Positions 1 through 4,871 of a stretch of 7,368 bases of DNA are shown here, in pieces. A model generated the notes under the pieces. It was not told the DNA's origin and did no database searches. It saw nothing but the letters and a program-made list of their open reading frames with translations. How positions within the stretch are numbered: the stretch's first letter is position 1; each line of letters begins with the position of its first letter. A program made the translations under genes and the position numbers. Source of the DNA: Acidobacteriota bacterium (GTDB lineage: Bacteria; Acidobacteriota; Polarisedimenticolia; Gp22-AA2); assembly GCA_016177515.1 (NCBI GenBank), contig JACOUZ010000144.1, forward strand, positions 1-7,368. Direction: 5' to 3'.

Positions 1-1
1 G

Positions 2-676
2 GATCTGGTGGAGTTCTCGAAGCGGCACGCCGTCAAAATGATCACCGTCGCCGACCTGATCGCCCACCGCATGCGCAACGAGCGCCTGGTGCGCCGCGTG
101 GCGCAGCCGGTCCTGCCGACCAACCACGGCGAGTTCCGGCTGGTGGCCTACCGCAGCGGCATCGAGAAGAAGACGCATCTGGCGCTGGTCCTGGGGGACA
201 TCCGGGCGGGGGACAAGGTCCTGGTGCGCGTGCACTCCGAGTGCATCACGGGGGACGTGTTCGGCTCGCTGCGCTGCGACTGCGGCGCCCAGCTCCGGAG
301 CGCCATGGAGATCATCGCCCGCGCCGGCCAGGGAGTGATCATCTACCTGCGCCAGGAGGGGCGCGGCATCGGCCTGATCAACAAGCTGCGCGCCTACGAG
401 CTGCAGGACCGGGGCAAGGACACCGTGGAGGCCAATCACAAGCTCGGCTTCAAGGCCGACCACCGCGACTACGGCATCGGCGCGCAAATCCTGCGCGACC
501 TCGGCTGCCACGAGATCCGCGTCCTGACCAACAATCCCGGCAAGTTCAGCGCGCTGCGTGGCTACGGGCTGGAGATCGTGGAGAGGGTCCCGCTGGAGGT
601 CGCGCCGAACGAGAACTCCCGCAAGTATCTGAAGACCAAAAAGGAGAAAATGGGCCACCTGCTGTCGCTCGTCTGA
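2..676 (+). CDS. ribBA: RibBA, bifunctional riboflavin biosynthesis protein, C-terminal part (GTP cyclohydrolase II); 5' end cut by window
   Basis: GTP cyclohydrolase II converts GTP to a 2,5-diaminopyrimidine phosphate, formate and pyrophosphate, the first step of the purine branch of riboflavin synthesis in the cytoplasm. The frame is open from base 2, so the gene starts outside the window. The first about 25 residues (VEFSKRHAVKMITVADLI) match the tail of a 3,4-dihydroxy-2-butanone-4-phosphate synthase domain, hence the call of a RibB-RibA fusion rather than stand-alone RibA. Counting from the GTG at 8, the zinc cysteines are C79, C90 and C92 (CITGDVFGSLRCDCG), followed by LRQEGRGIGL (114-123), Y130, the D151/R153 pair of ADHRDYG and LTNNP (173-177). 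Each sits at a constant offset of 25 from the E. coli RibA residues C54, C65, C67, Y105, D126 and R128, so the cyclohydrolase looks intact. Whether the RibB half is active cannot be seen. It lies 25 bases before ffh, probably in the same transcript. Confidence 0.95.
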   Translation, partial: DLVEFSKRHAVKMITVADLIAHRMRNERLVRRVAQPVLPTNHGEFRLVAYRSGIEKKTHLALVLGDIRAGDKVLVRVHSECITGDVFGSLRCDCGAQLRSAMEIIARAGQGVIIYLRQEGRGIGLINKLRAYELQDRGKDTVEANHKLGFKADHRDYGIGAQILRDLGCHEIRVLTNNPGKFSALRGYGLEIVERVPLEVAPNENSRKYLKTKKEKMGHLLSLV

Positions 677-701
677 GCGGCCGGGTCCGGCGCAAACGCC
701 C

Positions 702-2042
<1,341 letters not shown>

Positions 2043-2043
2043 C

Positions 2044-2052
2044 AGGAGGTGA
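2044..2052 (+). promoter_or_regulatory. Strong Shine-Dalgarno site of rpsP
   Basis: AGGAGGTGA is a near-perfect complement of the 3' end of 16S rRNA. It starts two bases after the ffh stop codon and ends four bases before the rpsP GTG. It is the strongest ribosome binding site in the window and supports the GTG start at 2057. Confidence 0.9.
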
Positions 2053-2056
2053 CGGA

Positions 2057-2305
2057 GTGCTGGTCATTCGGCTGTGCCGGGCGGGATCCAAGAACAAGCC
2101 GTTCTACCGGGTGGTGGTGTCCGAGTCGGCGCGCACCCCGCGTTCGAAAATCACCGAGCGGATCGGCTACTACGACCCGAAGCGGAAACCGGAAGTGGTG
2201 AAGATCGACGTCGCCAGGGCGGAGACGTGGATGAAGAAGGGCGCGCACGCTTCCGACACGGTGCGGCGGCTGCTCGAGAGGGCGCGCGAAGCGCAGGTGT
2301 CCTGA
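2057..2305 (+). CDS. rpsP: 30S ribosomal protein S16
   Basis: Small-subunit ribosomal protein that binds 16S rRNA in the body of the 30S subunit and helps its assembly. The 82 residues open with MLVIRLCRAGSKNKPFYRVV, the family signature (consensus VxIRLxRxGxKxxPFYxIVV), followed by SESARTPRSKITERIGYYDP, where the family usually has RxGxxIExxGxYxP. Length is typical. The start is GTG, positioned by the strong upstream Shine-Dalgarno. The TGA stop overlaps the khpA ATG by one base, which suggests coupled translation. This is the usual first gene of the rpsP-rimM-trmD-rplS operon. The C-terminal tail after about residue 70 is short and basic, as is common. Confidence 0.97.
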   Translation: MLVIRLCRAGSKNKPFYRVVVSESARTPRSKITERIGYYDPKRKPEVVKIDVARAETWMKKGAHASDTVRRLLERAREAQVS

Positions 2306-2550
2306 TGGCCGAACCGGACATCAAAGCCTGGGTGGAGGCCATGGGGCGCGACCTCGTGGACCATCCCGAGGCGGTCGAGGTCGCGTCGTTCGAGGAGGAG
2401 GGTGTGACCGTGTTCGAGCTGACCGTCGATCCGTCGGAGCTGGGGCGCGTCATCGGCCGCCAGGGGAGGACCGCCCAGGCGATCAGGACTCTCCTGGAGG
2501 CGGCGGGCGCCCGGCACGGGGTGTATTACGATTTTGAAATCGTCGAATAG
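2305..2550 (+). CDS. khpA: KhpA, small KH-domain RNA-binding protein
   Basis: An 81-residue single KH-domain protein of the KhpA (YlqC) family. In Gram-positive bacteria KhpA pairs with KhpB/EloR, binds many RNAs and affects cell elongation; its job in this organism is inferred from family only. The KH core is ELGRVIGRQGRTAQAIRTLL (45-64), with the RNA-gripping loop G51-R-Q-G54. The leading helix and strand (IKAWVEAMGRDLVDHPEAVEV) are also family-like. The start is the ATG inside the TGATG junction with rpsP; AGGTG at 2295-2299 lies five bases upstream and can serve as its ribosome binding site. The longer open frame that begins at 2074 is only the shadow of rpsP. Sitting between rpsP and rimM is a well-known arrangement. 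Confidence 0.95.
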   Translation: MAEPDIKAWVEAMGRDLVDHPEAVEVASFEEEGVTVFELTVDPSELGRVIGRQGRTAQAIRTLLEAAGARHGVYYDFEIVE

Positions 2551-3118
2551 GGAAAAAGCGTCCGCCGGACCTGACGGCGAGGCCGGCGTCGTGGTGGCGG
2601 CCGGACTCAGGCTGCGTGGCCCACGGGGGCGGCTGACGGCCCGCCTGGTGCCCGGCGGCATCGACCAGCTCGAGGGCCGGGAGTGGGTGATGGTCGGGCG
2701 GCCGGGTCAGGCTCCGGCGCGCCTTCCGATCGAGGAATACTCGATTTACGGTGACCGCGTCGTCCTGAAGTTCCGTGGAATCGACACGGCCGGGGCCGCC
2801 GCCGGTTTCGTCGGGCAGGATATCTTGATGCCCTGCAACGGGTTGGTTGATCTCCCGGAGGGCAGCTACTATATTTTTGAACTGATCGGCCTGACCGTCC
2901 GGACGCGCGCCGGGCGCACGATCGGCATCGTGCGCGACGTGGTGCCGACGGGCGGCACGCCGCTCCTGGCGGTCGAGCCGGGGGCAGGAGAGGGGGGGGA
3001 CGCGCACGACCCGATTCTCTTGCCGGCCGCGCGCTCGATCTGCACGGCCATCGACCCGGCCTCCGGGTGGATCACCATCGACCCGCCCGAAGGCCTGCTG
3101 GAACTTTATGGAATTTGA
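2534..3118 (+). CDS. rimM: RimM, 16S rRNA processing / 30S maturation factor (start uncertain: TTG 2534 or GTG 2591)
   Basis: RimM binds S19 and the 30S head and promotes late 30S assembly. Numbered from TTG 2534 (194 residues), the N-terminal beta-barrel begins at about residue 19 (VVVAAGLRLRGPRGRL), and the linker GIDTAGAAAGFVGQDILMP (82-100) is recognisable. The C-terminal PRC barrel runs from EGSYYIFELIGLTV (109-122) to TIDPPEGLLELYGI, the standard family ending. Residues 1-18 are hydrophilic and not family-like. A start at GTG 2591 gives 175 residues, closer to the usual size, with GAGG at 2579-2582 as ribosome binding site; the TTG start would overlap khpA by 17 bases. I consider the GTG start at least equally likely. 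The N-terminal motif is divergent: RGPRG stands where HGLRG is usual. The last 11 bases overlap trmD. Confidence 0.92.
   Translation: MKSSNREKASAGPDGEAGVVVAAGLRLRGPRGRLTARLVPGGIDQLEGREWVMVGRPGQAPARLPIEEYSIYGDRVVLKFRGIDTAGAAAGFVGQDILMPCNGLVDLPEGSYYIFELIGLTVRTRAGRTIGIVRDVVPTGGTPLLAVEPGAGEGGDAHDPILLPAARSICTAIDPASGWITIDPPEGLLELYGI
2579..2593 (+). promoter_or_regulatory. Candidate ribosome binding site plus alternative GTG start of rimM
   Basis: GAGG at 2579-2582 lies eight bases before an in-frame GTG at 2591. Using it would remove the non-conserved leader of RimM, give a protein of typical length and avoid the overlap with khpA. The choice between this start and TTG 2534 cannot be settled from one sequence. 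Confidence 0.5.
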
Positions 3119-3827
3119 CATCATCACGGCCTTCCCGGACATGTTCGCAGGACCGCTGTCCCACAGCATCGTGAAACGCGCCGGCGAGAAGGGGCTGGTC
3201 CGGGTACGCGTGCACGACCTGCGTGAATACGCGACGGACAGGCATCGAAAAATCGACGACGTCCCGTACGGCGGGGGCGGCGGCATGGTGCTCATGCCGG
3301 GTCCGTTGTTCGCGGCGGTCGAGGCGATCCGGGAGCACCACCCGTCGGAATCCTCCCGCATCGTACTCCTCTGTCCCCAGGGGACGAGGTACGACCAGGA
3401 GCAGGCCCGCCGCCTGTCGGGCTTCGGGCGGCTGATCCTGATCTGCGGCCATTATGAAGGCGTGGATGAGCGGGTGCGCGAGCACCTCGCCGACGAGTCG
3501 ATTTCGATCGGAGATTACGTCCTCACCGGCGGCGAGATCCCGGCGATGGTCCTGGTCGACAGCCTGACGCGCCTGCAGCCCGGGGCGCTCGGCGGCGAGG
3601 AGGCGGCGCGGCGCGATTCATTCGGCGAAACAGGGTTCGATTTTCCCCACTACACGCGGCCCGCCGACTTCCGCGGGCTCCAGGTCCCCGAGGTCCTGCT
3701 CTCGGGGCACCACGAGCTAATCGCCGCGTGGCGCAAGACCCGGGCGCTCGAATCCACCGCCCGGAAACGTCCCGATCTCCTGAAGCCCGGGGCCCCTCGC
3801 AAGGCCGGGGCGATCCAGGAACACTGA
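3108..3827 (+). CDS. trmD: TrmD, tRNA (guanine-37-N1)-methyltransferase
   Basis: Transfers methyl from S-adenosylmethionine to N1 of G37 in tRNAs with G36, preventing +1 frameshifts. The 239 residues are of normal length. The N-terminal SPOUT domain with its deep trefoil knot shows MEFDIITAFPDMF (1-13), DDVPYGGGGGMV (50-61), LLCPQG (87-92), LICGHYEGVDERV (111-123) and SIGDYVLTGGEIPAMVLVD (133-151). These include the residues that bind SAM in the H. influenzae enzyme, with a shift of about one. R155 and D170 (ARRDSF) correspond to the catalytic R154 and D169. FDFPHYTRP (177-185) and GHHELIAAWRK (200-210) belong to the C-terminal tRNA-binding half. The ATG lies inside the end of rimM, so translation is probably coupled. 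The start is fixed by the conserved N-terminus. Confidence 0.98.
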   Translation: MEFDIITAFPDMFAGPLSHSIVKRAGEKGLVRVRVHDLREYATDRHRKIDDVPYGGGGGMVLMPGPLFAAVEAIREHHPSESSRIVLLCPQGTRYDQEQARRLSGFGRLILICGHYEGVDERVREHLADESISIGDYVLTGGEIPAMVLVDSLTRLQPGALGGEEAARRDSFGETGFDFPHYTRPADFRGLQVPEVLLSGHHELIAAWRKTRALESTARKRPDLLKPGAPRKAGAIQEH

Positions 3828-3841
3828 CCGGAAGAGAGCGC

Positions 3842-3846
3842 GGAGG
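3842..3846 (+). promoter_or_regulatory. Shine-Dalgarno site of rplS
   Basis: GGAGG lies eight bases before the rplS ATG, within the 27-base trmD-rplS gap. It supports the chosen start. Nothing else in the gap resembles a promoter or terminator. Confidence 0.8.
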
Positions 3847-3854
3847 CAGCCGTC

Positions 3855-4202
3855 ATGGATCTCGTGAGACTGATCGAGCAGAACGAAATGAAGGGCAATC
3901 CCCCCGACTTCAGGGTGGGCGACGCGGTGAGGGTCCACGTCAAGGTCAAGGAAGGCGACAAAGATCGGATCCAGGTTTTCCAGGGGATGGTGATCGCCAT
4001 GAAGGGTGGCGGGCCGGGCAGCATGTTCACGGTGCGCAAGATCTCCGACGGCATCGGGGTCGAGCGCATCTTCCCGCTGCACTCGCCGATCATCGGCAAG
4101 ATCGAGGTGGTGCGCCGTGGCCGCGTCCGCCGGGCGAAGCTGTATTACCTGAAAGGCCGCAAGGGAAAGGCGGCGCGCATCGAAGAGGAAACGCAGGGAT
4201 AG
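3855..4202 (+). CDS. rplS: 50S ribosomal protein L19
   Basis: Large-subunit protein located at the 30S-50S interface. The 115 residues are the standard length. Family motifs are FRVGDAVRVHVKVKEGDKDR (19-38), IQVFQGMVIAMKGGGPGSMF (39-58), GVERIFPLHSPIIGKIEVV (68-86) and RRGRVRRAKLYYLKGRKGKA (87-106), nearly identical to consensus. The start ATG is backed by a GGAGG ribosome binding site and by the family N-terminus (MDLVRLIEQNEMK). It follows trmD by 27 bases and precedes rnhB by three bases, the conventional gene order. Confidence 0.98.
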   Translation: MDLVRLIEQNEMKGNPPDFRVGDAVRVHVKVKEGDKDRIQVFQGMVIAMKGGGPGSMFTVRKISDGIGVERIFPLHSPIIGKIEVVRRGRVRRAKLYYLKGRKGKAARIEEETQG

Positions 4203-4205
4203 GGA

Positions 4206-4871
4206 ATGGCCGGCATGCGGCGCCGCGCGGCCGGGTGGAAGCACGAGCGGCGGCTGTACGCCGGCGGTTTCCGATCCGTGGCGGGCGTGGACGAAGTCGG
4301 GCGCGGCTGTCTCGCCGGCCCGGTGGTGGCGGGGGCGGTGGTCCTCGACGGCCGGAGGCCGATCCCGGGGCTGCGCGACTCGAAGTGGCTCGCCGCCCGC
4401 TGCCGCGAGCGCCTGGCCCGGCTGATCGCGGGGCGCTCGGTCGCGTTCGCCCTGGGGGTGGTGGATCCGGATGAGATCGACCGGACCGACATCCTGCGGG
4501 CGACGCTTCTGGCGATGAGGCGCGCGGTGGAGGCTCTCAGCGTGCGGCCCGACTACGTGCTGGTGGACGCTCTGACGATTCCGGGAATCGGGATCCCGCA
4601 GGGAGGCCTGGTGCACGGGGATCGGCTCTCTGCTTCGATCGCGGCGGCCTCGATTGTCGCGAAGTTCTACCGTGACGAGATGATGCAGTCCTTCCACGCC
4701 CTCTATCCCGCCTACGGCTTCGACCGGCACAAGGGGTACGGAACGCGCGACCACCTCGACGCGCTGCGCCGCTTTGGCCCGACGCCGCTCCACCGCTCCA
4801 CATTCCGGGGCGTCCGGCCCCCGTTGCCCGCGTGCCTGCCCTTTCCCGCGCCCTCGGAGCGGGTGAGCTGA
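4206..4871 (+). CDS. rnhB: Ribonuclease HII
   Basis: Cuts the RNA strand of RNA-DNA hybrids and incises at single ribonucleotides in DNA, starting ribonucleotide excision repair. The 221 residues contain the four acidic metal ligands: D29 and E30 in GVDEVGRGCLAGPVVAGAVV, D121 in VLVDAL, and D157 in AAASIVAKFYRDEMM. Also conserved are RDSKWL (57-62), HGDRLSASIAAAS (137-149) and GYGTRDHLDALRRFGPTPLH (177-196). About 20 residues after HRSTF (RGVRPPLPACLPFPAPSERVS) form a Pro-rich tail that is not part of the catalytic core. The ATG at 4206 is preceded by AGGGA at 4195-4199; a second ATG at 4215 is possible. The TGA stop overlaps the next gene by one base. Confidence 0.97.
   Translation: MAGMRRRAAGWKHERRLYAGGFRSVAGVDEVGRGCLAGPVVAGAVVLDGRRPIPGLRDSKWLAARCRERLARLIAGRSVAFALGVVDPDEIDRTDILRATLLAMRRAVEALSVRPDYVLVDALTIPGIGIPQGGLVHGDRLSASIAAASIVAKFYRDEMMQSFHALYPAYGFDRHKGYGTRDHLDALRRFGPTPLHRSTFRGVRPPLPACLPFPAPSERVS

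Noticed and set aside
572..676. Possible truncation of RibA at its C-terminus
   Set aside because: The end (NSRKYLKTKKEKMGHLL) is the normal family ending, so the cyclohydrolase is complete.
680..691. Short GC palindrome after the ribBA stop, considered as a terminator
   Set aside because: The stem is only four to five base pairs with a tiny loop and no following T-run; such palindromes are common by chance in GC-rich DNA.
2074..2550. Long version of the KhpA frame starting inside rpsP
   Set aside because: The extra N-terminal 77 residues are a frame-shifted shadow of rpsP; KhpA homology begins exactly at the ATG at 2305.
2483..3361. 292-codon minus-strand open frame across rimM and trmD
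   Set aside because: Shadow frame over two well-identified conserved genes, with compositionally biased product.
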